A stretch of 64,000 nucleotides of DNA. Origin: Streptomyces sp. CG 926. GTDB lineage: Bacteria > Actinomycetota > Actinomycetes > Streptomycetales > Streptomycetaceae. Made by a program: the position numbers and the translations under genes. The stretch is from contig NZ_QGGZ01000011.1 of NCBI RefSeq assembly GCF_003148825.1, positions 62,001 to 126,000 on the forward strand, given 5' to 3'. The notes below the pieces were generated by a model that was given only the letters and a program-made list of their open reading frames with translations, made no database searches and was not told where the DNA came from. Shown here piece by piece: positions 9,007 through 17,541 of the stretch; positions within the stretch are counted from its first letter, which is position 1, and the number at the start of each line of letters is the position of its first letter.

Positions 9007-9712
9007 GTCGGAGCTCGCCGAGAACCTGGCGCGGGTGGAGGAACGTATCTCGTCCGCCTGCGCCGCGGCGGGGCGCGGACGGGACGAGGTGACGCTCATC
9101 GTGGTCACCAAGACCTACCCCGCGAGCGACGTACGACTGCTGGCGGACCTGGGCGTCCGTCATGTTGCGGAGAATCGTGACCAGGATGCCGCCCCCAAGG
9201 CTGCGGCCTGCGCGGATCTGTCCCTCAGCTGGCACTTCGTCGGTCAGTTGCAGACGAACAAAGTCCGTTCCGTGGCGGGATACGCGCACGTGGTGCAGTC
9301 GGTCGACCGGCCGAAACTCGTGACCGCCCTCTCGGCGGCCGCGGTGAACGCCGGCCGCGAGCTCGGGTGCCTCGTGCAGATCGCCCTCGACGCCGAGTCG
9401 GGGGAGCGCGGCGCCCGCGGCGGCGCGGCGCCGGAGCAGCTCGCGGAGTTGGCGGACCTCGTCGCCGAGGCCCCCGGACTGCGCATCGACGGCCTGATGA
9501 CGGTGGCTCCGTTGTCCGGCCACTACGCGGGACGCGAACAGGCCGCTTTCGAGCGGTTGGTGGAATTGTCATCCCGCGTGCGCGTGGACCATCCGGCTGC
9601 CACGATGGTGTCGGCCGGGATGAGCGCAGACCTGGAACAGGCCGTGGCGGCCGGTGCGACACATGTACGCGTCGGCACTGCGGTACTCGGCGCGAGACCC
9701 CGGCTCGGGTAA
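8993..9712 (+). CDS. YggS/YlmE, PLP homeostasis protein
   Basis: Fold-type III PLP-binding protein without a known enzyme activity; it buffers pyridoxal 5'-phosphate. 239 residues. The PLP lysine lies in VTKTYP near residue 38. Other family motifs: GVRHVAENRDQDA, WHFVGQLQTNK, GLMTVAPLSG and SAGMSADLEQAVAAGATHVRVGTAVLG. Overlaps the upstream gene by 14 bp. This ylmD-ylmE-sepF-ylmG order is conserved in Gram-positive bacteria. Confidence 0.93.
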   Translation: MTDRKSELAENLARVEERISSACAAAGRGRDEVTLIVVTKTYPASDVRLLADLGVRHVAENRDQDAAPKAAACADLSLSWHFVGQLQTNKVRSVAGYAHVVQSVDRPKLVTALSAAAVNAGRELGCLVQIALDAESGERGARGGAAPEQLAELADLVAEAPGLRIDGLMTVAPLSGHYAGREQAAFERLVELSSRVRVDHPAATMVSAGMSADLEQAVAAGATHVRVGTAVLGARPRLG

Positions 9713-9861
9713 CGTCGCGAAGAAAGTCGGACCACAGCAGAAAATATGGTCATTCCCGCTGATGGGCGGGCAGACCTAGTGGATCGCGGGCAGTTGGTGA
9801 CATTCGTGACACGGCGGCACCTGCGACAGGGCGATCCACCACAGAGCGGAGGACTCGGAGA

Positions 9862-10479
9862 ATGGCCGGCGCGATGCGCAAGATGGCGGTCTACCTCGGC
9901 CTCGTGGAGGACGACCGGTACGACAACCCGGGGTACGACCCCGACGACGAGTTCGAGCCCGAGCCGGAGATGGAACGGGCTCGGGAACGGGATCGCCGAC
10001 AGCAGCCCGTGCACCAGGCGCCCGTTCCGGACGAACCGGTACGAGTCGCACAGCCTCCGGCGCAGCGCGAACCTATCCCAATTCCGGTGGAAAACGGACG
10101 TCCTGCGCGAATCGCCCCCGTGGCATCCATCACACCTGATCGCACGAACCTGGAGAAGAACGCCCCCGTGATCATGCCCAAGGTCGTCTCCGAGCGGGAG
10201 CCGTACCGCATCACGACGCTGCACCCCCGGACCTACAACGAGGCCCGTACCATCGGGGAACACTTCCGTGAGGGCACTCCGGTGATCATGAATCTCACGG
10301 AGATGGACGACACGGACGCGAAGCGTCTCGTGGACTTCGCCGCCGGACTCGTCTTCGGTCTGCACGGCAGCATTGAACGCGTGACACAGAAGGTGTTCCT
10401 GCTGTCGCCTGCTAACGTCGATGTCACGGCGGAGGACAAGGCCCGCATCGCGGAGGGCGGGTTCTTCAACCAAAGCTAG
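9862..10479 (+). CDS. sepF: SepF, membrane anchor for FtsZ
   Basis: Anchors FtsZ to the membrane in actinobacteria, which lack FtsA. 205 residues with a GGAGGACTCGGAGA ribosome-binding region. The first ~15 residues (MAGAMRKMAVYLGLVEDD) form the expected membrane-binding amphipathic helix, followed by an acidic/Pro-rich linker. The SepF core runs from about residue 112 (ITTLHPRTYNEARTIGEHF) to about 197 (VFLLSPANVDVTAED). The 149 bp upstream gap may hold its own promoter. Confidence 0.95.
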   Translation: MAGAMRKMAVYLGLVEDDRYDNPGYDPDDEFEPEPEMERARERDRRQQPVHQAPVPDEPVRVAQPPAQREPIPIPVENGRPARIAPVASITPDRTNLEKNAPVIMPKVVSEREPYRITTLHPRTYNEARTIGEHFREGTPVIMNLTEMDDTDAKRLVDFAAGLVFGLHGSIERVTQKVFLLSPANVDVTAEDKARIAEGGFFNQS

Positions 10480-10539
10480 ACCGATCCGTCAGACACGGGG
10501 CCGGGAACACAGCGGGAGCAGGGGAGAGGGAAGCGCGGG

Positions 10540-10836
10540 ATGGGTGTCGCACTGCAAGTGATCTACTTCGCCTTGGGGTGCTTCCTCGTCGTGCTGATCT
10601 TCCGCCTGGTCATGGACTACGTGTTCCAGTTCGCACGTTCCTGGACACCCGGCAAGGCGATGGTGGTCGTACTCGAGGCCACCTACAGCGTCACCGATCC
10701 ACCACTCAAGCTTCTTCGGCGGGTCATTCCGCCGTTGCGTCTCGGGGGCGTGGCACTCGACCTGTCCTTCTTCGTTCTGATGATCATCGTTTACATCCTC
10801 ATCAGTTTCGTGCGCACCGCTGCGAGCGGCTTGTGA
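10540..10836 (+). CDS. sepG: SepG/YlmG, YggT-family membrane protein
   Basis: Small membrane protein of 98 residues with two hydrophobic segments, about 5-25 (ALQVIYFALGCFLVVLIFRLV) and 70-92, and the intervening RVIPPLRLGGVALDLSFF stretch typical of YggT. In Streptomyces the gene at this place (between sepF and divIVA) is SepG, which helps SsgB localise and shapes the spore nucleoid. Assignment is from family match and gene order. Confidence 0.85.
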   Translation: MGVALQVIYFALGCFLVVLIFRLVMDYVFQFARSWTPGKAMVVVLEATYSVTDPPLKLLRRVIPPLRLGGVALDLSFFVLMIIVYILISFVRTAASGL

Positions 10837-10918
10837 ACGATGTGCTTCCCCGCGGGCGCGGGGACAGTCCCGATACGGTCTTGCCGACTGCCGACGACTA
10901 CGTAGAGGTGAAGAAGAC

Positions 10919-12142
10919 ATGCCGCTGACTCCCGAGGACGTGCGGAACAAGCAGTTCACGACCGTCCGCCTCCGAGAAGGCTATGACGAGGACGAGGTCG
11001 ATGCCTTCCTCGACGAGGTCGAGTCCGAACTGACGCGCCTGCTGCGCGAGAACGAGGACCTGCGCGCCAAGCTGGCAGCCGCCACGCGTGCCGCCGCGCA
11101 GAACCAGCAGCAGCAGGGCATGCGCAAGCCGGAACCCCAGGACCAGCGAGGCCCCGGCGCCCCCGTGCCCGCGGCCATATCCGGCCCGCCGCAGCAGCAG
11201 CAGCAGATGGGCCCGCCGCAGCTTCCGGGCGGCGCCCCGCAGCTTCCGCCGGGCCCCGGCGGCCAGGGCCAGCAGGGCCCCGGCCCGATGGGCGGCCCCA
11301 TGGGCGGTCCCATGCAGCAGCACCCCATGGGTGGACCCCAGGGCATGCAGCAGCAGCCCATGGGCGGCCCCCAGGGCATGCAGCAGCAGCAGTCGATGGG
11401 CGGCCAGAACCCGCTCGGCCAGCAGATGCAGCCCATGGGCCAGCAGATGCAGCCGATGGGGCAGCAGATGCAGCCCATGGGTCAGCCGATGCACCAGCAG
11501 CAGCCGCAGCTCCCGCAGCAGGGCCCCGGTGGCGACAGCGCCGCCCGCGTCCTGTCGCTGGCGCAGCAGACCGCCGACCAGGCGATCGCGGAGGCCCGCT
11601 CCGAGGCCAACAAGATCGTCGGCGAGGCCCGGTCGCGCGCCGAGGGCCTGGAGCGCGACGCCCGCGCCAAGGCCGACGCGCTGGAGCGGGACGCGCAGGA
11701 GAAGCACCGCGTCGCGATGGGCTCCCTGGAGTCCGCCCGCGCCACGCTGGAGCGCAAGGTCGAGGACCTGCGGGGCTTCGAGCGTGAGTACCGTACGCGT
11801 CTGAAGTCCTACCTGGAGTCGCAGCTGCGCCAGCTGGAGACCCAGGCCGACGACTCGCTGGCTCCGCCGCGGAACCCGGCCGGTCCCGCGCTGCCGCCGT
11901 CGCCGTCGCCCTCGATGGCTCCGGCCGGTGCGATGGGCCACTCCATGGGCGGTCCCTCGATGGGTGGCCCGTCCCCCATGGGCGGTCCCTCCCCGATGGG
12001 TGCCCCGTCCTACGGCGGCAACCAGCAGCAGATGTCCCCGGCGATGACCCAGCCGATGGCTCCGGTGCGGCCGGCTGCGCCGCAGCCGATGCAGGCGCCG
12101 TCGCCGATGCGGGGCTTCCTGATCGACGAGGACGACAACTAG
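10919..12142 (+). CDS. divIVA: DivIVA, polar growth organiser
   Basis: Essential coiled-coil protein marking hyphal tips. 407 residues; ribosome binding site GAGGTGAAGA. The N-terminal lipid-binding DivIVA domain (VRNKQFTTVRLREGYDEDEVDAFLDEVE, residues ~9-36) is followed by a first coiled coil, a Gln/Met/Pro/Gly-rich linker (~60-205, with repeated QQMQPMG), a long second coiled coil (~205-310) and a Pro/Gly/Met-rich tail ending IDEDDN. The upstream TACGGT (nt 10875 region) may serve as its -10. Domain order fits Streptomyces DivIVA. Confidence 0.96.
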   Translation: MPLTPEDVRNKQFTTVRLREGYDEDEVDAFLDEVESELTRLLRENEDLRAKLAAATRAAAQNQQQQGMRKPEPQDQRGPGAPVPAAISGPPQQQQQMGPPQLPGGAPQLPPGPGGQGQQGPGPMGGPMGGPMQQHPMGGPQGMQQQPMGGPQGMQQQQSMGGQNPLGQQMQPMGQQMQPMGQQMQPMGQPMHQQQPQLPQQGPGGDSAARVLSLAQQTADQAIAEARSEANKIVGEARSRAEGLERDARAKADALERDAQEKHRVAMGSLESARATLERKVEDLRGFEREYRTRLKSYLESQLRQLETQADDSLAPPRNPAGPALPPSPSPSMAPAGAMGHSMGGPSMGGPSPMGGPSPMGAPSYGGNQQQMSPAMTQPMAPVRPAAPQPMQAPSPMRGFLIDEDDN

Positions 12143-12180
12143 GCGCCGCCGCGGATTCTGCGGTCGGCAGCCGCGCTCTA

Positions 12181-12224
12181 CGGGCCGGGCCCGGTTCCCC
12201 TTCGGGGGCACCGGGCCCGGCCCG
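12181..12224 (+). terminator. divIVA terminator hairpin
   Basis: Perfect 15-bp stem (12181-12195 with 12210-12224) around a 14-nt loop that itself folds (CCCC/GGGG). Forty bases after the divIVA stop. No T-run, as is common for Streptomyces terminators. Confidence 0.75.
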
Positions 12225-12238
12225 TTCCCGTACCCGGG

Positions 12239-12836
12239 CGGTGGCCCTGGCCGGGCGGTGCCGTGGCCCTGGCCGGGCGGTGCCGTGGCCCTGGCCGGGC
12301 GGTGCCGTTGCCCTGGCCGGGCGGTGCGGGTTGGTTTCCCGGGTGCGGCCCGGTGGCCGCGCCTCAAACGCCGGCGGGGCTGGGTTTGGCCGCGGCCTCG
12401 GTGGGTGGGCCTCAAGCGCCGGCGGGGCTGGGTTCGGCTGCCGGCGGGGCTTGGGTTGGGCTTCGGGTGGGGCGGGGCCTCTCCGGGGGCTCTCCTCGGC
12501 TCGCGCGGCGCGGCCATGGTTGTGTTGTGCGGCCCAGGTTGCGCGCTCGTCCTGCGGGGAGCCCCCGGAGTGTCCCCGCCCCACGGCCGCGGGCAGGCAG
12601 GTGGGGGTGCGGGGACGGTGGGGGGTGTCCCCGCAGGACGAGCGCGCACCGCCGGGTACAGCCGAGACCCGGGGTATCGCGCGAGCCGAGGAGACACCCG
12701 CCGCCGGCCCCGCACCCCCACCCCACCGGCCCGGCGGCCCAACCCCAGCCCCGCCGGCGCTTGAGGCGCACCCACCGGGCCGCAGCCGAACCCAGCCCGG
12801 CCAGGGCAAAGGCGCACCCACCGGGCCCCACCCGGG
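12239..12836. repeat. Composite palindromic repeat, copy A
   Basis: About 0.6 kb of non-coding DNA between the convergent divIVA and ileS genes; a near-identical inverted copy lies at 46111-46679. It is a nested imperfect palindrome. Arms seen: 12541-12560 with 12628-12647 (20/20), 12491-12507 with 12678-12694 (17/17), and CCTCAAGCGCCGGCGGGGCT near 12410-12429 with its reverse complement at 12747-12766. The left edge has four 22-bp tandem units (CCCTGGCCGG at 12245, 12267, 12289, 12311). No credible gene was seen in it. Confidence 0.85.
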
Positions 12837-12854
12837 AGGGGACGGGCAGACGAA

Positions 12855-12892
12855 AGCGGCCCGTCCCCCCACCCGGGAGGGGACGGGCCGCT
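12855..12892 (-). terminator. ileS terminator hairpin
   Basis: Perfect 14-bp stem (12855-12868 with 12879-12892), 10-nt loop, ten bases past the ileS stop codon on the minus strand. Confidence 0.8.
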
Positions 12893-12902
12893 TCGGCCGG
12901 GG

Positions 12903-15900
12903 TTACGCCTTGCGGAGGCGGAAGGTCAGGCCCAGGGGCTCGTCCGTGAACGGGTCACCGTACGCGGCGTCCGCCTCGCCGGACGCGAAGTCCGTCGCCA
13001 GGACCTCGTCCGCGATCAGAGACGCGTGGTCCGTCAGGGCCGTGACGACCTCCGGGTCCGCCGAGGACCAGCGCAGCGCGATGCGGTCGGCCACATCGAG
13101 GCCGGAGTTCTTCCGGGCCTCCTGGATCAGGCGGATCGCGTCACGGGCCAGGCCCGCCAGCCGCAGCTCCGGGGTGATCTCCAGGTCCAAGGCGACCGTC
13201 GCGCCCGAGTCGGACGCCACCGACCAGCCCTCGCGCGGGGTCTCCGTGATGATGACCTCCTCGGGGGTGAGGGTGACCGGCTCGCCGTTCACCTCCACCG
13301 AGGCCTCGCCGGACCGCAGCGCCAGGGACAGCGCCGCCGCGTCGGCCGCGGCCACCGCCTTCGCGACGTCCTGGACGCCCTTGCCGAAGCGCTTGCCCAG
13401 CGCCCGGAAGTTCGCCTTGGCCGTCGTGTCCACCAGGGACCCGCCGACCTCCGACAGGGAGGCCAGGGAGGAGACGTTCAGCTCCTCCGTGATCTGCGAC
13501 TGCAGCTCCGGGGAGAGCGCGTCGAAGCCCACCGCGCCGACCAGGGCCCGGGAGAGGGGCTGGCGGGTCTTGACGCCCGACTCGGCCCGCGTCGCCCGGC
13601 CCAGCTCCACCAGGCGGCGGACCAGCTGCATCTGCTGCGACAGGGTCGGGTCGATCGCCGAGGTGTCCGCCGTCGGCCACGTCGACAGGTGGACCGACTC
13701 CGGGGCGTCCGGGGTGACCGGGACGATCATGTCCTGCCAGACCCGCTCCGTGATGAAGGGGGTCAGCGGGGCGAGGAGCCGCGTGACCGTCTCCACCACG
13801 TCGTGGAGGGTGCGCAGCGCGGCCGCGTCGCCCTGCCAGAAGCGGCGGCGCGAGCGGCGCACGTACCAGTTGGACAGGTCGTCCACGAAGGCGGAGAGGA
13901 GCTTGCCCGCGCGCTGGGTGTCGTACGACTCCATGGCCTCGGTGACCTCGGCCACCAGGGTGTGGAGCTCGGAGAGCAGCCAGCGGTCCAGGACCGTACG
14001 GTCGGCCGGGGCCGGGTCCGACGCGGACGGCGCCCAGTTCGAGGTACGGGCGTACAGGGCCTGGAAGGCCACCGTGTTCCAGTACGTGAGGAGGGTCTTG
14101 CGGACGACCTCCTGGATCGTGCCGTGGCCCACGCGGCGGGCCGCCCACGGGGAGCCGCCGGCCGCCATGAACCAGCGCACCGCGTCCGCGCCGTGCTGGT
14201 CCATCAGCGCGATCGGCTCGAGGGTGTTGCCCAGGTGCTTGGACATCTTGCGGCCGTCCTCGGCGAGGATGTGGCCCAGGCAGACCACGTTCTCGTAGGA
14301 GGACTTGTCGAAGACCAGGGTGCCGACGGCCATCAGCGTGTAGAACCACCCGCGCGTCTGGTCGATGGCCTCCGAGATGAACTGCGCCGGGTAGCGCTTC
14401 TCGAAGATCTCCTTGTTCTTGTGCGGGTAGCCCCACTGCGCGAACGGCATCGAGCCCGAGTCGTACCAGGCGTCGATGACCTCGGGGACGCGCACGGCCT
14501 CCAGCGAGCAGCCCTCGTGGGTGCAGGTGAAGGTGACGTCGTCGATGTAGGGGCGGTGCGGGTCCAGGGCGGAGAGGTCCGTTCCCGTCAGCTCGCCCAG
14601 CTCCGCGCGGGAGCCGACGCAGGTGAGGTGGTTCTCCTCACAGCGCCAGATGGGCAGCGGGGTGCCCCAGTACCGGTTCCGGGACAGCGCCCAGTCGATG
14701 TTGTTGTTCAGCCAGTCGCCGAAGCGGCCCTGCTTGACGGAGTCCGGGAACCAGTTGGTCTTCTCGTTCTCCCGCAGCATCGCGTCCTTGACGGCGGTGG
14801 TGCGGATGTACCAGGACGGCTGCGCGTAGTAGAGCAGGGCCGTGTGGCAGCGCCAGCAGTGCGGGTAGCTGTGCTCGTAGGCGATGTGCTTGAAGAGCAG
14901 GCCGCGGGAGTCGAGATCGGCGGTCAGCTTCTCGTCGGCCTTCTTGAAGAAGACGCCGCCGACCAGCGGGACGTCCTCCTCGAAGGTGCCGTCGGGGCGG
15001 ACCGGGTTCACGACGGGCAGGCCGTACGCGCGGCAGACCGCGAGGTCGTCGGCGCCGAAGGCGGGGGACTGGTGGACCAGACCCGTGCCGTCCTCGGTCG
15101 TGACGTACTCGGCGTTCACGACGTAGTGGGCCTCGGCCGGGAACTCGACGAGGTCGAAGGGGCGCTGGTAGGTCCAGCGCTCCATCTCCTTGCCCGTGAA
15201 GGTCTGGCCGGTGGCCTCCCAGCCCTCGCCGAGGGACTTCTCCAGCAGCGGCTGGGCGACGACCAGCTTCTCTTCGCCGTTCGTGGCGACGACGTACGTG
15301 ACCTCGGGGTGCGCGGCGACGGCCGTGTTGGACACCAGGGTCCACGGGGTCGTCGTCCAGACCAGCAGCGCGGCCTCGCCCGCGAGCGGGCCGGAGGTCA
15401 GCGGGAAGCGGACGTAGACCGAGGGGTCGACGACCGTCTCGTAGCCCTGCGCCAGCTCGTGGTCCGAGAGGCCGGTGCCGCAGCGGGGGCACCAGGGGGC
15501 GACGCGGTGGTCCTGGGTGAGCAGACCCTTGTTGAAGATCTCCTTCAGCGACCACCACACGGACTCGACGTACTCGGGGTCCATGGTCCGGTAGGCGTCG
15601 TCCAGGTCGACCCAGTAGCCCATGCGGGTCGTGAGCTCGGTGAACGCGTCGGTGTGGCGGGTCACGGACTCGCGGCACTTGGCGTTGAACTCGGCGATGC
15701 CGTACGCCTCGATGTCCTGCTTGCCGTTGAAGCCCAGCTCCTTCTCGACGGCGAGCTCGACGGGCAGGCCGTGGCAGTCCCAGCCGGCCTTGCGGGCCAC
15801 GTGGTAGCCGCGCATGGTGCGGAACCGGGGGAAGACGTCCTTGAAGACGCGGGCCTCGATGTGGTGCGCGCCGGGCATGCCGTTCGCGGTGGGCGGGCCC

Positions 15901-16049
15901 TCGTAGAAGACCCACTCGGGGCGGCCCTCGGACTGCTCCAGGGTCTTGGCGAAGGTCTTGCTCTCGCGCCAGAAGTCGAGGACGGCGTGCTCGAGGGCAG
16001 GCAGGTCGACCTGGGCGGGTACCGGGCGGTACTGCGGCGGTGTGGTCAT
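12903..16049 (-). CDS. ileS: IleS, isoleucyl-tRNA synthetase
   Basis: Class I aminoacyl-tRNA synthetase of 1048 residues. The start chosen is the ATG giving MTTPPQYRP, with GGAGGAAG upstream; a longer open frame upstream runs through the T-box leader and is not coding. HIGH-type motif PTANGMPGAHH near 52-62, DCHGLPVE, CP1 editing domain in the middle, KMSKHLGN near 600 (KMSKS variant), then the anticodon-binding domain. The long form without the bacterial C-terminal zinc cluster resembles the eukaryote-like IleS type, which is often mupirocin-tolerant; that last point is inference. Confidence 0.96.
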   Translation of the reverse strand: MTTPPQYRPVPAQVDLPALEHAVLDFWRESKTFAKTLEQSEGRPEWVFYEGPPTANGMPGAHHIEARVFKDVFPRFRTMRGYHVARKAGWDCHGLPVELAVEKELGFNGKQDIEAYGIAEFNAKCRESVTRHTDAFTELTTRMGYWVDLDDAYRTMDPEYVESVWWSLKEIFNKGLLTQDHRVAPWCPRCGTGLSDHELAQGYETVVDPSVYVRFPLTSGPLAGEAALLVWTTTPWTLVSNTAVAAHPEVTYVVATNGEEKLVVAQPLLEKSLGEGWEATGQTFTGKEMERWTYQRPFDLVEFPAEAHYVVNAEYVTTEDGTGLVHQSPAFGADDLAVCRAYGLPVVNPVRPDGTFEEDVPLVGGVFFKKADEKLTADLDSRGLLFKHIAYEHSYPHCWRCHTALLYYAQPSWYIRTTAVKDAMLRENEKTNWFPDSVKQGRFGDWLNNNIDWALSRNRYWGTPLPIWRCEENHLTCVGSRAELGELTGTDLSALDPHRPYIDDVTFTCTHEGCSLEAVRVPEVIDAWYDSGSMPFAQWGYPHKNKEIFEKRYPAQFISEAIDQTRGWFYTLMAVGTLVFDKSSYENVVCLGHILAEDGRKMSKHLGNTLEPIALMDQHGADAVRWFMAAGGSPWAARRVGHGTIQEVVRKTLLTYWNTVAFQALYARTSNWAPSASDPAPADRTVLDRWLLSELHTLVAEVTEAMESYDTQRAGKLLSAFVDDLSNWYVRRSRRRFWQGDAAALRTLHDVVETVTRLLAPLTPFITERVWQDMIVPVTPDAPESVHLSTWPTADTSAIDPTLSQQMQLVRRLVELGRATRAESGVKTRQPLSRALVGAVGFDALSPELQSQITEELNVSSLASLSEVGGSLVDTTAKANFRALGKRFGKGVQDVAKAVAAADAAALSLALRSGEASVEVNGEPVTLTPEEVIITETPREGWSVASDSGATVALDLEITPELRLAGLARDAIRLIQEARKNSGLDVADRIALRWSSADPEVVTALTDHASLIADEVLATDFASGEADAAYGDPFTDEPLGLTFRLRKA

Positions 16050-16352
16050 GAGGCTGAACTCTTCCTCCGGCGGGGTGTCATTCCGTCCGGAGGGACGAGA
16101 GTCGCTCCTGAAGATCCAGGACGCCTGCTCCCGCGGTACCACCCTCCTTGGCCGCCGGACGGATCCGGTGGCCCCCTCATTGGGGTGCGAAGCCGGTTCT
16201 ACTCGCCGTCCTGGGATCCGGGGATCCCGCGCGGGCTTTCTTCCGGCGGCTCAGGGGTGATCCTTCGCATCGCGCTCGCCCCCGGGCTCTCACCGTCCCC
16301 GGGTCGCTCCTGGCTGCGTACGACGCTACTCGTCCCCGTCCATGCCTTTCGC
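16050..16352 (-). promoter_or_regulatory. T-box leader of ileS
   Basis: On the minus strand the conserved T-box core AGGGTGGTACCGCG lies at 16145-16132, with GGGAGC following it. Upstream, GGTGA and TCACC can form a short stem I whose 3' part carries AUC (16261-16259) followed by A, a fitting isoleucine specifier. The core is only ~85 nt from the ATG, and no T-run follows it. This matches actinobacterial ileS T-boxes, which have a very short stem I and act on translation rather than termination. Confidence 0.85.
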
Positions 16353-16359
16353 TGGGCCC

Positions 16360-16365
16360 AGTGTA
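16360..16365 (-). promoter_or_regulatory. Candidate ileS -10 element
   Basis: TACACT on the minus strand, about 100 nt upstream of the likely specifier; transcription would begin near 16352. No clear -35 is seen. Confidence 0.35.
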
Positions 16366-16674
16366 CGGGCCCGGGGGGCGCTCGGCAGACCGGTTTACGG
16401 GGGCCCGTGCGGGGGCCGCCGGCCCGGCGTGGCGGGGCCGGCGGGAGGGTCCGCGCGCGAGCTCCGCGGGCCCCCGGCGTGACCCGAATGGGCCTGCGGC
16501 GGCGGTGACGACCCGGGTGGGGCGGGAGTGGCGGATTACCAGGGCTCCTGATGGGCACAACGGATGCAGGTTGACCTCGCCGGATGCGTGCCCCGTTGCC
16601 GCGGGGCCGGTGTCGATTTATCGTTCCGGCACGATTCGCGAGCAAAGATCACAGTATGTGAAGGGGCCGCGGCC
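16366..16674. other. Divergent gap between ileS leader and DksA-like gene
   Basis: About 310 bp without a supportable gene. It is very GC-rich on the left; the right part is less so and has TTGACC at 16571-16576 and an AT-richer stretch near 16613-16665, likely holding the promoter of the downstream gene. No definite promoter pair could be fixed. Confidence 0.4.
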
Positions 16675-17424
16675 ATGGTGGCGAAGAAGACCGCCGGGAG
16701 TACTGCCAAGAAGGCTGTCGGGAAGGCCGCCGGGAAGGCGGCGGACTCCGAGGACGCGGCCCCCGCCAAGAAGGCGACCGCTGCCCGGAAGACCGCCACC
16801 GGAGCGCCGGCTCCGGACGGGAAGGCGACCGCCGTCAAGAAGACGACCGCCGTCGAGAAGCGGACGGCCACGGCCAAGAAGGCCGCGGCCGAGGGGGCGG
16901 CACCTGCCGCTGAGAAGACGGGAGTCCGGAAAGTGGTTGCCAAGAAGAGCACAGGTACGGCGAGGAAGACGGCCGCGGCCGCCACCAGCGGGCTCCCCAA
17001 GGCGCGGGCCACGGCGGGCCTGGCCCCCGGCGAGCTCGCCGTACGGCCCGGGGAGGACCCATGGACCCCCAAGGAGGTCGAGGACGCCCGTGCGGAGCTC
17101 CTGTCGGAGGTGCTGCGCCTGCGGGCCGAGCTAGACGCCTCCGAAGCGGCGATCACCGGCCTGATGCGGGACTCCGGGGACGGCGCGGGCGACGACCAGG
17201 CCGACACGGGCACCAAGAACATCACGCGGGAGTCCGAGCTGGCGCTCGCGGCGAACGCCACCTCGATGCTGGAGCAGACCGAGCGGGCCCTGGAACGGCT
17301 GGAGGCGGGTACGTACGGGCTCTGCGAGAACTGCGGGCAGCCCATCGGCAAGGCCAGGATGCAGGCCTTCCCACGGGCCACGCTGTGCGTCGACTGCAAG
17401 CAGAAGCAGGAACGGCGGCACTGA
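16675..17424 (+). CDS. DksA/TraR-type zinc-finger protein with Lys/Ala-rich N-terminus
   Basis: 249 residues from ATG at 16675. The first ~115 residues are a low-complexity basic region built from repeats such as AKKTA, KKAVGKAAGK and RKTATG, like histone H1 or the tail of HupS. The C-terminal ~120 residues form a coiled-coil hairpin (VEDARAELLSEVLRLRAEL to LEQTERALERLEAGTYG) ending in a C4 zinc finger CENCGQPI...CVDC. The C-terminal half fits the DksA/TraR family that binds RNA polymerase; the basic half suggests nucleic acid binding. The function of the whole is not known to me. Confidence 0.85.
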   Translation: MVAKKTAGSTAKKAVGKAAGKAADSEDAAPAKKATAARKTATGAPAPDGKATAVKKTTAVEKRTATAKKAAAEGAAPAAEKTGVRKVVAKKSTGTARKTAAAATSGLPKARATAGLAPGELAVRPGEDPWTPKEVEDARAELLSEVLRLRAELDASEAAITGLMRDSGDGAGDDQADTGTKNITRESELALAANATSMLEQTERALERLEAGTYGLCENCGQPIGKARMQAFPRATLCVDCKQKQERRH

Positions 17425-17541
17425 CGGCACCACCCGCGAGGTCGGGGAGGTGGGGCAGGCGGTCCGCGGGGGCCCTGACGTACCCTCGTGTTCCGTCAGG
17501 GTCCAGGAGGAGCCTGGTTCGAGCTAGTTCGAGGGACTCAC

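Noticed and set aside
12241..12840. Matching open frames in both large repeats
   Set aside because: The frames agree only because the DNA repeats agree. They are Gly/Arg/Pro-rich, exist on both strands because of the palindrome, and have no ribosome binding sites.
16050..16142. N-terminal extension of IleS (MVPREQASW...)
   Set aside because: It is translation of the T-box core; the ATG at 16049 has a ribosome binding site and family-like start.
13026..16508. 1160-codon open frame antisense to ileS
   Set aside because: High third-position GC makes antisense frames open. The product is Arg/Gly/Val-rich with no domain, while ileS on the other strand has all motifs.
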